Positions 7,632 through 16,645 of a DNA stretch of 64,000 nt are shown here, in pieces (position 1 is the stretch's first letter; the number at the start of each line of letters is the position of its first letter). Under the pieces are notes generated by a model that saw only the letters and a program-made list of their open reading frames with translations, ran no database searches and was not told where the DNA came from. Both the position numbers and the translations under genes were made by a program. Origin of the DNA: Neobacillus terrae (GTDB lineage: Bacteria; Bacillota; Bacilli; Bacillales; Cytobacillaceae); NCBI RefSeq assembly GCF_011393025.1, contig NZ_JAAOEO010000013.1, forward strand, positions 1 through 64,000, written 5' to 3'.

Positions 7632-8549
7632 CTATCTTAAAACAGAGGATGCCATCCTGACATATGTATGGCGCTTTCCTCTGACCACTATTGAGTAGGT
7701 CATAATGTTCTCAGGTATAGCTATTCCGGCAACTCCAGCATCTCCAATATGGAACATGTCCGCACCTGCCATTTTACTGTTTAAAGCAATTTGTCTTATA
7801 GTACTTTCATCTGCTCCCTCTTGGCTTGTCCCGGTAGTCAAAATAGCAAGTGCCCCTTTTTGCTGAACAATGTCTACTAATTTTGCCGTATTTTCCACCG
7901 TGAAACCTGGAACAGTCCCTGGCGAGGGGATTAATACGATATCCGCACCAGCTTCGATGAACGCATGAAGGGTCTCTTCACTCATCATCTGTCTTCCCGT
8001 TTCCCCTGAAACCCCTGCCCCGTGCATTTTTCCAGCGATAATAAGGCCTTCTTCCCCAAAAACACTCCTTGCTTTTTGAATAGCAGCCAAAATCTCCAGA
8101 TTTGTAACACCGGTTTTAGGGTTCCCTGTTAAACATACAAAGTCAAATCCAAGTTCTTTGGCTTTCTGAAGTGATTCCTCAGATGCAAGTCTTCCTTCCG
8201 GGAGCTCAGTAAGATTTTCTAGCCTTTTTGCCTGAAGATCAACTGGTTCAAGGTTAAGACCCACTGGACGGCCTGTCAGCTTCTTTAAGGTTCTCACGAT
8301 ATCATCCGGCTTGGTCTCCGGAAGTCCCTCCATCGAAGGATGAAAGACATCAAAAAAGTTTAAAAGGATCATGTCTGCACCAAACGCTGACGCCAATTCC
8401 GCATTCGTAACTGCTGGATAATAGGGTGTAAAGCTTCCGATTACCTCGGAAACAATGGTTCTTCCTTCCGATGCTCGTATAGCCTGCTTTAATTCCTGGC
8501 CATTCATCGACTCAAAATCGGTTGCTGTGCAATCAAGTAAACGTTTCAT
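7632..8549 (-). CDS. TIM-barrel-type protein of unknown function (DUF7916-like)
   Basis: The 305-residue protein has the alternating pattern of a TIM barrel. It has successive acidic strand ends (ADMILLNFFDVFHPS, FDFVCLTGNPKTG, ADIVLIPSPGTVPGF, ADMFHIGDAGVAG) and a glycine-rich GKMHGAGVSGETG loop (about residues 178-190). I recognise the family from Bacillaceae and enteric genomes, often near PTS genes. Some entries call it a hydrolase; I would not assign a reaction. It lies downstream of a GlcNAc-type PTS gene on the same strand but is separated from it by a terminator and a repeat. The ATG has a weak but acceptable Shine-Dalgarno sequence (GGAGAG). Confidence 0.7.
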   Translation of the reverse strand: MKRLLDCTATDFESMNGQELKQAIRASEGRTIVSEVIGSFTPYYPAVTNAELASAFGADMILLNFFDVFHPSMEGLPETKPDDIVRTLKKLTGRPVGLNLEPVDLQAKRLENLTELPEGRLASEESLQKAKELGFDFVCLTGNPKTGVTNLEILAAIQKARSVFGEEGLIIAGKMHGAGVSGETGRQMMSEETLHAFIEAGADIVLIPSPGTVPGFTVENTAKLVDIVQQKGALAILTTGTSQEGADESTIRQIALNSKMAGADMFHIGDAGVAGIAIPENIMTYSIVVRGKRHTYVRMASSVLR

Positions 8550-8570
8550 ATCATCTCTCCTTCATTAAGA

Positions 8571-8850
8571 AAAGCGCAAGCGCCCGTTCAGCGAAGCAGC
8601 TGCCCGAGTAAACCTCCTGTTATCCTTCTATGAATAGACAACATGCAGCTTTGCGACGAGCTGAACATTAACTCCTTTGATTATGCTATGGCGCAGGAGC
8701 ACTTTAAAAGTTCGATGTTGACTTATCGTAGGGAGAAGCGGGATGGACACTAGCAGCACCAAGTATCACCTAACGGTCATACTTGATGCAAGATAATCCA
8801 GGAAGCTTATCAGAATGAAAACTAGCTGGGCGCTGGAGCTAGACAGTTTA
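8571..8850. repeat. Mosaic intergenic repeat, copy B
   Basis: The repeat begins AAAGCGCAAGCGCCCG and ends GGGCGCTGGAGCTAGACAGTT. Internally it has the ATGCAGCTTTGCGAC block shared with 5821 and the block TTCGATGTTGACTTATCGTAGGGAG...GGATGGACACTAG. The latter recurs inverted at 18090-18145. It fills the gap between the DUF7916 gene and nagP. Confidence 0.75.
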
Positions 8851-8882
8851 GTAGGTAAAACTTTATAATTTCTTATCATTTG

Positions 8883-8910
8883 AAAAACCTGGCGATAGAA
8901 ACCGCCAGGC
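8883..8910 (-). terminator. Terminator of nagP
   Basis: CCTGGCG (8888-8894) pairs with CGCCAGG (8903-8909), followed on the minus strand by a run of five T. It lies 12 bases after the stop codon. Confidence 0.8.
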
Positions 8911-8921
8911 CGTTTTTACGG

Positions 8922-10298
8922 TTATAGTTTTTTCAGTTCATTTGAAACAAATTCAACATCTGTTCCCACGACAACCTGCAGATCGGTCTTGTTGAGCTTA
9001 ATAACTCCTCTGGCCCCGAGCCTTTTCAACTCATTTTCATTAATTGCACTTGTGTCTTTTACCTTCAAACGAAGGCGGGTAACACAGTTATCAATATCAA
9101 CGATATTGTTTTTTCCCCCCAAGGCATCAAGGTAGCCAACAGCTAACTCATGATAATTTCCTTTTGCAGCTGTGTTTTCTGTAAACTCCCCTTCAACATC
9201 ATCTTCCCGTCCAGGCGTTTTTAAATCAAATTTTTTGATGAGGAAGTAGAAGATTACAAAATACAAAGCAGCATATATAATCCCTACTAATAAAAGAAGT
9301 AACGGCTTCTGTGCTATTCCATAGTTTAGTACATAGTCGATGGCTCCCGCTGAGAACCCAAAGCCATGATGGATTCCAAGAAGATAAGTAATGGACATAG
9401 CCAAACCTGTCAGCACTGCATGGACTCCATAAAGTACTGGAGAAAGGAACATAAATAAAAACTCAATTGGTTCAGTGATACCTGTTAGGAATGAAGTAAA
9501 GGCAATACCAATCAGCATACCTGTGACTGTTTTCCGGCGTTCTTTTTTCGCAGCTGCAATCATGGCTAAAGCTGCTGCTGGAAGACCGAACATCATAATA
9601 GGGAAGAACCCTGTCATAAATACGCCAGCAGACGGATCTTTAGCAAAGAAGCGGGACAAGTCCCCTTTTACTACCTTGCCTGCAGCATCCGTAAATGATC
9701 CAAACTCAAACCATACAAGAGTATTCAATACGTGGTGAAGGCCAAGAGGAATAAGGAGACGGTTTAATAATCCAAATACACCTACTCCAACTGCACCTGC
9801 TCCTGTAATCCACTTACCTACTCCATTAATAACATCCTGAATTGGCGGCCAAACATAACCAAAAACAGCAGCGAGAACAATCATCGTTAACGAAGTAATA
9901 ATCGGGACAAAACGGCGGCCCCCAAAGAAGCCAAGCCAATCTGGAAGTTTCGCTTCAGAATACCGGTTATACAGCAACCCTGCTGTTATACCAGAGATGA
10001 TCCCCCCCAAAACTCCCATATTTATGTCCTCATTAATGGCACCTGCTCCCTTGGTTAACACAAAGTACCCAATAGCACCTGCAAGAGCGGCGGCACCATT
10101 GCCATCTTTCGATAAACCAATTGCTACACCAATGGCAAACAACAAAGCCAGATTGGAAAATACAGCGTCACCCGCAGCCGAAATAAATTTAATATCCAAT
10201 AAGTCCGGCTGGCCAAGGCGCAGCAAAAGAGCAGCTGCAGGCAACACTGCGATAGGAAGCATTAACGACTTTCCAATTCGTTGCAAAAATCCTAACAT
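8922..10298 (-). CDS. nagP: PTS N-acetylglucosamine-specific EIICB component
   Basis: The enzyme transports GlcNAc (or possibly glucose) through the membrane and phosphorylates it using phospho-HPr and a separate EIIA. The EIIC part (about residues 1-370) has about ten hydrophobic segments, the substrate motif GITEPIEFLFMF and the HHVLNTLVWFEFG loop. The EIIB domain (about 390-458) has the phosphorylated Cys405 in IDNCVTRLRL. No EIIA domain is fused. The frame stays open 19 codons upstream, but AAGGAGGGAATTTTT places the start at the ATG at 10298. It is remote from nagABR (40-43 kb), as in B. subtilis. Confidence 0.88.
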   Translation of the reverse strand: MLGFLQRIGKSLMLPIAVLPAAALLLRLGQPDLLDIKFISAAGDAVFSNLALLFAIGVAIGLSKDGNGAAALAGAIGYFVLTKGAGAINEDINMGVLGGIISGITAGLLYNRYSEAKLPDWLGFFGGRRFVPIITSLTMIVLAAVFGYVWPPIQDVINGVGKWITGAGAVGVGVFGLLNRLLIPLGLHHVLNTLVWFEFGSFTDAAGKVVKGDLSRFFAKDPSAGVFMTGFFPIMMFGLPAAALAMIAAAKKERRKTVTGMLIGIAFTSFLTGITEPIEFLFMFLSPVLYGVHAVLTGLAMSITYLLGIHHGFGFSAGAIDYVLNYGIAQKPLLLLLVGIIYAALYFVIFYFLIKKFDLKTPGREDDVEGEFTENTAAKGNYHELAVGYLDALGGKNNIVDIDNCVTRLRLKVKDTSAINENELKRLGARGVIKLNKTDLQVVVGTDVEFVSNELKKL

Positions 10299-10330
10299 AA
10301 AAATTCCCTCCTTCCGATTTGTACAAGATA

Positions 10331-10344
10331 TGTAAGTGCTTACA
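10331..10344 (-). promoter_or_regulatory. Candidate catabolite-responsive element (cre) upstream of nagP
   Basis: TGTAAGCACTTACA is a perfect 14-bp palindrome 33 bases before the nagP start. It matches the CcpA cre consensus TGWAARCGYTWNCA except for the central G. No DasR/NagR-type TGGTNTAGACCA site was seen in this leader. Confidence 0.5.
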
Positions 10345-10451
10345 AAAATCTTCAATTAAACCTTCGGCAAATAATGACAAAGCCTAATTGTTTTCTTATT
10401 TTACCATTTACAGCCTAAAAATGAAATAATTTTTTAAACACTTTTAGGCAT

Positions 10452-10489
10452 AAAAAAAGATGCGCATTCGTCAATGCGCACCTTTTTTT
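10452..10489. terminator. Bidirectional terminator downstream of eno
   Basis: A 10-bp stem (about 10459-10482, GGTGCGCATT with AATGCGCATC on the minus strand) has A-run and T-run flanks. It ends the glycolytic operon. Confidence 0.8.
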
Positions 10490-10501
10490 GTATAGTGAAT
10501 C

Positions 10502-11800
10502 TTATTTTTTAAGATTGTAGAAAGATTTAATTCCGTTGAACTGAGCTGTTTCACCTAATTGATCTTCAATACGAAGTAATTGGTTGTATTTTGCCACACG
10601 GTCAGTACGTGATGGAGCACCAGTTTTGATTTGGCCAGCATTTGTAGCAACAGCAATGTCAGCGATTGTAGTATCTTCTGTTTCACCAGAACGGTGAGAA
10701 ACAACTGCTGTGTAGCCTGCGCGCTTCGCCATTTCAATCGCATCAAAAGTTTCAGTTAATGTACCGATTTGGTTAACTTTGATTAGGATAGAGTTTCCTA
10801 CGCCATTTGCAATACCTTCAGCAAGCTTTTTAGTGTTTGTAACGAATAAGTCATCACCAACAAGCTGAACTTTTTTGCCAAGGCGCTCAGTTAATAGCTT
10901 GTGGCCTTCCCAGTCGTTTTCATCTAAGCCGTCTTCGATTGAGATGATAGGATATTTAGAAGCAAGCTCTTCATACCAGTCAACCATTTCAGCTGATGTT
11001 TTAACAACGCCTTCCCCAGCTAAATGGTATTTGCCGTCTTCTTTGTTATAGAACTCAGAAGATGCAGCGTCCATAGCAAGCATAACTTCTTCACCTGGCT
11101 TGTAGCCTGCTTTTTCAATCGCAGAAACAATTGTTTGCAATGCTTCTTCGTTAGATCCAAGGTTAGGAGCGAATCCACCCTCGTCACCTACAGCTGTATT
11201 TAAGCCTTTTTCTTTTAGAACTGATTTTAAGTTATGGAAAATTTCAGCACCCATGCGAAGAGCTTCTTTAAAGTTAGGAGCTCCAACAGGCATGATCATG
11301 AATTCCTGAATATCAACGTTGTTGTCAGCATGCTCGCCGCCATTAACGATGTTCATCATTGGAACTGGAAGCTGCTTAGCGTTAAATCCGCCAAGGTATT
11401 GATATAAAGGAATATCAAGGTAGTTTGCAGCAGCATGAGCAGCAGCAAGGGAAACACCAAGAATTGCGTTTGCACCCAATTTCCCTTTGTTTTCTGTTCC
11501 GTCAAGTGCGATTAAAGCATTGTCAATTCCAACCTGGTCAAGAACGCTGAACTCTTCTCCAACCAAATGAGGAGCAATAATTTCATTTACATTATCAACT
11601 GCTTTTTGAACGCCTTTTCCAAGAAAGCGTTCTTTGTCTCCGTCACGAAGTTCTACTGCTTCATATTCACCAGTAGAGGCACCGCTTGGCACCATTGCGC
11701 GTCCAAAAGCACCTGATTCAGTAAATACTTCAACTTCAACTGTAGGGTTTCCTCGGGAATCTAATACTTCACGAGCATATACATCAACGATAAATGGCAT
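10502..11800 (-). CDS. eno: Enolase
   Basis: Enolase converts 2-phosphoglycerate to phosphoenolpyruvate. The protein is 432 residues against 430 in B. subtilis. It has the N-terminal REVLDSRGNPTVEVEV signature, the GDEGGFAPNL loop with catalytic acid residues, metal ligands in AMDAASSEFY and SIEDGLDENDW, the catalytic lysine in ILIKVNQIGT and the SHRSGETEDT signature. AAGGAGAG precedes the ATG. It is the last gene of the gapA-pgk-tpiA-gpmI-eno operon. Confidence 0.98.
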   Translation of the reverse strand: MPFIVDVYAREVLDSRGNPTVEVEVFTESGAFGRAMVPSGASTGEYEAVELRDGDKERFLGKGVQKAVDNVNEIIAPHLVGEEFSVLDQVGIDNALIALDGTENKGKLGANAILGVSLAAAHAAANYLDIPLYQYLGGFNAKQLPVPMMNIVNGGEHADNNVDIQEFMIMPVGAPNFKEALRMGAEIFHNLKSVLKEKGLNTAVGDEGGFAPNLGSNEEALQTIVSAIEKAGYKPGEEVMLAMDAASSEFYNKEDGKYHLAGEGVVKTSAEMVDWYEELASKYPIISIEDGLDENDWEGHKLLTERLGKKVQLVGDDLFVTNTKKLAEGIANGVGNSILIKVNQIGTLTETFDAIEMAKRAGYTAVVSHRSGETEDTTIADIAVATNAGQIKTGAPSRTDRVAKYNQLLRIEDQLGETAQFNGIKSFYNLKK

Positions 11801-11831
11801 TTGTCTCTCTCCTTAGAGTGTAATTTTGATT

Positions 11832-11856
11832 GAGGGGACTAGCCGCCTAGCCCCTC
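11832..11856 (-). other. Hairpin between gpmI and eno
   Basis: GAGGGGACTAG pairs with CTAGCCCCTC around GCCGC. There is no U-run, so a stability or processing element is more likely than a terminator. Confidence 0.45.
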
Positions 11857-11861
11857 CTTAA

Positions 11862-13394
11862 TTATTTAATAATCGATTTTCCCGTCATTTCAGCAGGCTG
11901 CTGAACTCCAAGTAAGTCTAACATAGTTGGAGCCAGGTCGCCCAGGATACCGCCTTCACGCAGCTCAGCCCCATTTTTTGTCACAATGACAGGAACAGGA
12001 TTGGTTGTATGTGCAGTCATTGGCTGGCCTTCGAGGGTTACCACTTCATCTGCATTACCGTGGTCCGCTGTAATAATAGCCGCTCCCCCTTTTGCGAGGA
12101 TAGCATCTACAACCCGGCCTAAGCACTCATCTACTGCTTCAATAGCCTTAATAGTTGGCTCAAGCATACCGGAGTGGCCTACCATGTCAGGGTTAGCAAA
12201 GTTTAAAAGGATCGCATCAAATTTATCAGCCTCGATTTCCTTTAGAAGAGCCTCTGTTACTTCGTAAGCGCTCATCTCAGGCTTGAGGTCATAAGTTGCA
12301 ACCTTTGGTGAATTAATCAGGATTCTTTCTTCACCCGGAAACTCCTGCTCACGTCCACCGCTCATAAAGAATGTAACGTGAGGATACTTTTCAGTTTCCG
12401 CAATTCTTAACTGTGTTAAGTTATTTTGGGATAGCACTTCACCAAGCGTATTATCCAAGTTTGATGGCTTGAATGCAACATATCCATCAACTGATTCACT
12501 AAAATGTGTTAAGCACACAAAGTAAAGGTCCTTTGGATGTTTTGGGCCGCGGTCAAACGAACGGAAATCCTGATTTGTAAACGTATTGGATATTTGAATA
12601 GCACGGTCAGGACGGAAATTATAAAAAATAACAGCATCATTGTCCTGAATAGTGGCAACAGGTTGGCCTTGATCATCAGTAATGACTGAAGGCAATACGA
12701 ACTCATCAAAGATACCGTTTCGGTATGAATCCTCGACAACTTGTTCTGCACTTGAATAGGAAGGGCCTTCACCATAAACCATGGCACGATAGGACTTTTC
12801 TACACGCTCCCAGCGCTTGTCTCTATCCATGCTGTAATACCGTCCGGAAATGGTGGCAAATTGGCCGACTCCATACTCCTTCATTTTGTCCAGCGTCTGC
12901 TTAATATATGTTTCAGCTGTTTGCGGTCCAACATCACGGCCATCAAGGAAAGCATGGATATAAACTTTTTCAACGCCTTCAGATGCGGCAAGCTTCAGCA
13001 AAGCAAACATATGGTTAATATGGCTGTGAACTCCGCCATCAGACAAAAGTCCAAACAAATGCAGGTTAGTTCCATTTTTCTTCACATGATCAATTGCTCC
13101 AAGGAAGGTTTCATTTTTTTGAAATTCCCCTTCGCGAATTGAAACGTTAACTCTGGTTAAGCTTTGATAAACAATCCGGCCGGCACCAATGTTTAAGTGG
13201 CCAACCTCGGAATTCCCCATCTGACCTTCAGGAAGTCCAACTGCTTCACCGCTTGCAGTCAAATGAGAGTGCGGATAGCTGTTCCAGTAACGATCAAAGT
13301 TTGGTTTGTTTGCGTGGGAAACGGCATTCCCTTTTGTTTCGCTCCTGCATCCGAAACCATCCAGGATGATCAGAGCTACTGGAGATTTACTCAT
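11862..13394 (-). CDS. gpmI: 2,3-bisphosphoglycerate-independent phosphoglycerate mutase
   Basis: This Mn-dependent enzyme interconverts 3- and 2-phosphoglycerate. Its 510 residues fit the family. The phosphoserine nucleophile is in QMGNSEVGHLN (about residues 59-69). The alkaline-phosphatase-type metal sites are ALIILDGFG at the N-terminus and NFANPDMVGHSG and ITADHGNADE at the C-terminal side. GGAGG precedes the ATG, which overlaps the tpiA stop by 8 bases, indicating coupled translation. Confidence 0.98.
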   Translation of the reverse strand: MSKSPVALIILDGFGCRSETKGNAVSHANKPNFDRYWNSYPHSHLTASGEAVGLPEGQMGNSEVGHLNIGAGRIVYQSLTRVNVSIREGEFQKNETFLGAIDHVKKNGTNLHLFGLLSDGGVHSHINHMFALLKLAASEGVEKVYIHAFLDGRDVGPQTAETYIKQTLDKMKEYGVGQFATISGRYYSMDRDKRWERVEKSYRAMVYGEGPSYSSAEQVVEDSYRNGIFDEFVLPSVITDDQGQPVATIQDNDAVIFYNFRPDRAIQISNTFTNQDFRSFDRGPKHPKDLYFVCLTHFSESVDGYVAFKPSNLDNTLGEVLSQNNLTQLRIAETEKYPHVTFFMSGGREQEFPGEERILINSPKVATYDLKPEMSAYEVTEALLKEIEADKFDAILLNFANPDMVGHSGMLEPTIKAIEAVDECLGRVVDAILAKGGAAIITADHGNADEVVTLEGQPMTAHTTNPVPVIVTKNGAELREGGILGDLAPTMLDLLGVQQPAEMTGKSIIK

Positions 13395-14148
13395 ACTTTC
13401 CTGCCTCCAATAATTGCAAGAATGACTGTACTTCTAGGCTTGCTCCTCCGACTAATGCTCCGTCGATATCAGGCTGGCCCATATATTCTTTAATATTTTC
13501 AGGTTTTACACTTCCGCCGTACTGAATACGAACGGCATCTGCAGTTTCCTGTGAAAATTGCTCAGCAACTACCTTACGGATATGAGCACAAACTTCGTTG
13601 GCATCCTGAGCACTAGATGATTTTCCTGTTCCAATTGCCCAAATTGGTTCGTATGCAATGACTGTTTGTTTTACCTGTTCTTCGGTTAAACCTTCAAGCG
13701 CTTTTTTAACCTGGTTTCCAACTAGCTCATTAGTCTCACCGTTTTCACGCTGTTCTAAAGTTTCACCACAGCAAACGATTGGAGTCAGATTATATTTAAA
13801 AGCAGCAATAGTCTTTTTGTTAACTGTTTCATCTGTTTCGTTGAACATTTCACGTCTTTCAGAGTGTCCAAGAATAACATATTTAACGCCTAGATCAGCT
13901 AGAGCTGCAGGGCTGGTTTCACCTGTAAAAGCTCCCTTTTCTTCAAAATGCATATTTTGAGCGCCAATTTCAACGTCATGGTTCTCCGTTGTTTCAACAA
14001 GACTTGGTAAAAATAATGCTGGGGCACAAATAACAGACTCAATTTCGTTCTTTGAAGGAACGAGGCCGTTTACTTCTTCAGCAAAGCTTTTAGCTTCGGA
14101 AAGAGTTTTGTGCATTTTCCAGTTGCCTGCGATGATTGGTTTTCGCAT
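13387..14148 (-). CDS. tpiA: Triosephosphate isomerase
   Basis: The enzyme interconverts dihydroxyacetone phosphate and glyceraldehyde 3-phosphate. The 253-residue barrel has Asn-Lys in AGNWKMHK, catalytic His in ILGHSERRE, catalytic Glu in AYEPIWAIGTG (loop 6 follows) and the phosphate-binding YGGSVKPEN. The frame opens three codons upstream at a GTG that abuts the Shine-Dalgarno sequence; the ATG at 14148 is better spaced. Third gene of the glycolytic operon. Confidence 0.98.
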   Translation of the reverse strand: MRKPIIAGNWKMHKTLSEAKSFAEEVNGLVPSKNEIESVICAPALFLPSLVETTENHDVEIGAQNMHFEEKGAFTGETSPAALADLGVKYVILGHSERREMFNETDETVNKKTIAAFKYNLTPIVCCGETLEQRENGETNELVGNQVKKALEGLTEEQVKQTVIAYEPIWAIGTGKSSSAQDANEVCAHIRKVVAEQFSQETADAVRIQYGGSVKPENIKEYMGQPDIDGALVGGASLEVQSFLQLLEAGKYE

Positions 14149-14183
14149 TTTTCGCACGTCCTTTCGTATCGAAAAGTCTTTAA

Positions 14184-15368
14184 TTACTTATCGTTTAAAG
14201 CGACAACGCCTGGAAGTTCCTTACCTTCCATGAATTCAAGTGAAGCACCGCCGCCAGTAGAAATATGGCTCATTTGTTCAGCAAGGTTGAATTTCTCAAC
14301 AGCTGCCGCAGAATCTCCACCGCCGATCACAGAATATGTATCTTTGGATTCAGCAAGTGCTTCTGCCACAGCTTTAGTACCCTGAGCAAACTTATCGAAT
14401 TCGAAAACGCCCATTGGGCCGTTCCAAATAACTAGCTTGGACTTTTTAATGACGTCCTTGTAAAGCTCCGCTGTTTTCGGACCGATATCAAGAGCTTCCC
14501 AGTCTGAAGGGATAGAATCGATCGAAACCTCTTTAGTATTAGCATCAGGTGAAAAATCATCTGCAACAATTACATCGATTGGCATATAGAAGTTAACGCC
14601 TTTTTCTTTTGCTTTTGCAATAAAGGAATTAGCAAGGTCGATCTTATCTTCTTCAAGCAAAGACTTCCCAACTTCATTGCCTTGCGCTTTAACGAAGGTA
14701 TAAGCTAATCCTCCGCCAATAATGAGGTTATCAACCTTTTCTAAAAGATTATCAATAACACCAATCTTATCTTTTACTTTTGCACCGCCAATGATGGCAG
14801 TGAAAGGTCGTTCAGGATTGGATAGAGCTTTTCCCAATACCTCAAGTTCTTTTTCCATCAGGAAGCCCGCAACAGCAGGAAGATAGTGAGTAATTCCTTC
14901 TGTGGAAGCGTGCGCTCTGTGAGCAGCTCCAAAGGCATCATTTACATATACATCCGCAAGTGCAGCAAATTCCTTTGCTAACTCAGGATCGTTTTTCTCT
15001 TCACCAGGATAAAAACGAACGTTTTCAAGTAAAAGCACTTCGCCTTCGCTCATTGCTTCAATCTTTTGTTTAACAGAATCTCCGTAAGCCTCATCCGCTT
15101 TTTGAACATTCTTTCCTAGAATCTCTCCAAGACGAGCTGCAACTGGAGTTAAACGCATTTCTTCAACCACTTTTCCTTTTGGACGGCCAAAGTGGCTTGC
15201 AAGAATTACCTTTGCACCTTGTTCCACTAAATAGTTAATGGTTGGCAACGCTGCACGAATCCGTGTTTCGTCAGTTATTTTTCCATCCTGCATTGGAACG
15301 TTAAAGTCTACACGGCAAAATACGCGTTTTCCTTTAACATCTACATCTTTTAATGTCTTTTTGTTCAT
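14184..15368 (-). CDS. pgk: Phosphoglycerate kinase
   Basis: The enzyme makes ATP from 1,3-bisphosphoglycerate. The 394-residue length equals that of B. subtilis. Signatures are VFCRVDFNVPM (about 15-25), the SHFGRPKG loop, the hinge region and the nucleotide-binding GGGDSAAAVEKF near the C-terminus. AGGAGG precedes the ATG. It lies between gapA and tpiA; a hairpin upstream may set the gapA to pgk ratio. Confidence 0.98.
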   Translation of the reverse strand: MNKKTLKDVDVKGKRVFCRVDFNVPMQDGKITDETRIRAALPTINYLVEQGAKVILASHFGRPKGKVVEEMRLTPVAARLGEILGKNVQKADEAYGDSVKQKIEAMSEGEVLLLENVRFYPGEEKNDPELAKEFAALADVYVNDAFGAAHRAHASTEGITHYLPAVAGFLMEKELEVLGKALSNPERPFTAIIGGAKVKDKIGVIDNLLEKVDNLIIGGGLAYTFVKAQGNEVGKSLLEEDKIDLANSFIAKAKEKGVNFYMPIDVIVADDFSPDANTKEVSIDSIPSDWEALDIGPKTAELYKDVIKKSKLVIWNGPMGVFEFDKFAQGTKAVAEALAESKDTYSVIGGGDSAAAVEKFNLAEQMSHISTGGGASLEFMEGKELPGVVALNDK

Positions 15369-15464
15369 CGAATGGACCTCCTAAATAGAAAAGTGAATCG
15401 GTCAGAGTCACCTTTCAAAAGTTTGGCGAAAAACAGGAACCGATTAAAATGCTAAAAAATAGTA

Positions 15465-15497
15465 AAAGGGAGAGGGGAATCCTCCCCGCTCCCCTTT
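15465..15497 (-). terminator. Partial terminator or processing hairpin between gapA and pgk
   Basis: On the minus strand AAAGGGGAGCGGGGA pairs imperfectly with TCCCCTCTCCCTTT and is followed by TACTATTTTTTAG. An interrupted U-run suggests partial read-through, in line with gapA being expressed above the downstream genes. Confidence 0.55.
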
Positions 15498-15582
15498 GAA
15501 AAGCTTCAATCCATTTCACTTTCATTATTATAGACGTTCCGCTAAAGGATATCCAACAATACCCATAGGGAATTCTTAATAA

Positions 15583-16590
15583 TTAAAGACCTTTACTAGC
15601 GATGTAGTCGATAAGGTCAACAACGCGGTTAGAGTAACCAGTTTCATTATCGTACCAAGAAATTACTTTTACCATGTTGCCTTCCATAACCATTGTAGAA
15701 AGGGCATCGATAGTAGAAGAATTAGTGTTGCCATTGTAGTCGCCGGATACAAGCGGCTCTTCGCTGTAACCAAGGATTCCTTTTAAGTCGCCTTCTGCAG
15801 CTTCTCTTAAAGCATTGTTGATTTCTTCAACAGTTACTTCTTTTTCAAGGTCAGCAACAAGGTCAACTAATGAAACGTTAGGAGTAGGAACACGCATTGC
15901 TCCGCCGTTTAATTTACCTTTAAGTTCAGGCAATACAAGGGATACTGCTTTAGCCGCACCAGTAGTTGTAGGAATAATGTTTTCCGCAGCTGCACGAGCA
16001 CGACGGTAGTCTTTATGCGGAAGGTCAAGAATTTGCTGGTCGTTAGTGTATGAGTGAATAGTAGTCATCATACCGCGCTTGATTCCGAATTTGTCGTTTA
16101 ACACTTTTGCAAATGGAGCCAAGCAGTTTGTTGTACAAGAAGCGTTAGAAATTACATTGTGGCTAGCTGCATCGTATTTGTCTTCATTAACGCCCATAAC
16201 GATTGTGATATCTTCGTCAGAAGCTGGAGCAGAAATGATAACTTTTTTAGCGCCTGCTTCAAGGTGTTTAGCTGCATCAGCACGCTTTGTGAAACGGCCA
16301 GTAGATTCTACAACCACTTCTACACCTAGCTCGCCCCATGGAAGCTGAGCTGGGTCGCGTTCAGCAACAACTTTTACTTTGTGTCCGCCAACTACTAGGT
16401 AGTCGCCATCAACTTTAACATCGTCCTGAAGAGTTCCGTGTACGGAATCGTATTTTAAAAGGTGTGCAAGCATGTTTGCATCTGTAAGGTCATTTACTGC
16501 TACTACTTCAACATTAGGATTTCTAAGAGCCGCACGGAAGACTACACGTCCGATACGTCCAAATCCGTTAATACCAACTTTAACTGTCAT
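15583..16590 (-). CDS. gapA: Glyceraldehyde-3-phosphate dehydrogenase (glycolytic, NAD-dependent)
   Basis: The enzyme oxidises and phosphorylates glyceraldehyde 3-phosphate. The 335 residues match GapA of B. subtilis. NAD is bound by GINGFGRIGR (7-16). The nucleophile is Cys152 in SNASCTTNCLAP, and His is in MTTIHSYTNDQ. AAAGGAGG precedes the ATG. It follows cggR with a 55-base gap and is the main target of CggR control. Confidence 0.98.
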   Translation of the reverse strand: MTVKVGINGFGRIGRVVFRAALRNPNVEVVAVNDLTDANMLAHLLKYDSVHGTLQDDVKVDGDYLVVGGHKVKVVAERDPAQLPWGELGVEVVVESTGRFTKRADAAKHLEAGAKKVIISAPASDEDITIVMGVNEDKYDAASHNVISNASCTTNCLAPFAKVLNDKFGIKRGMMTTIHSYTNDQQILDLPHKDYRRARAAAENIIPTTTGAAKAVSLVLPELKGKLNGGAMRVPTPNVSLVDLVADLEKEVTVEEINNALREAAEGDLKGILGYSEEPLVSGDYNGNTNSSTIDALSTMVMEGNMVKVISWYDNETGYSNRVVDLIDYIASKGL

Positions 16591-16645
16591 GATTAATTTC
16601 CTCCTTTAAATTGGATAAGGATTAATTTTTTTATATAAAAAGGAT

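Noticed and set aside
10299..10355. 19 extra N-terminal residues of the long PTS permease frame
   Set aside because: AAGGAGGGAATTTTT stands directly before the ATG at 10298, and the upstream part overlaps the cre-like palindrome.
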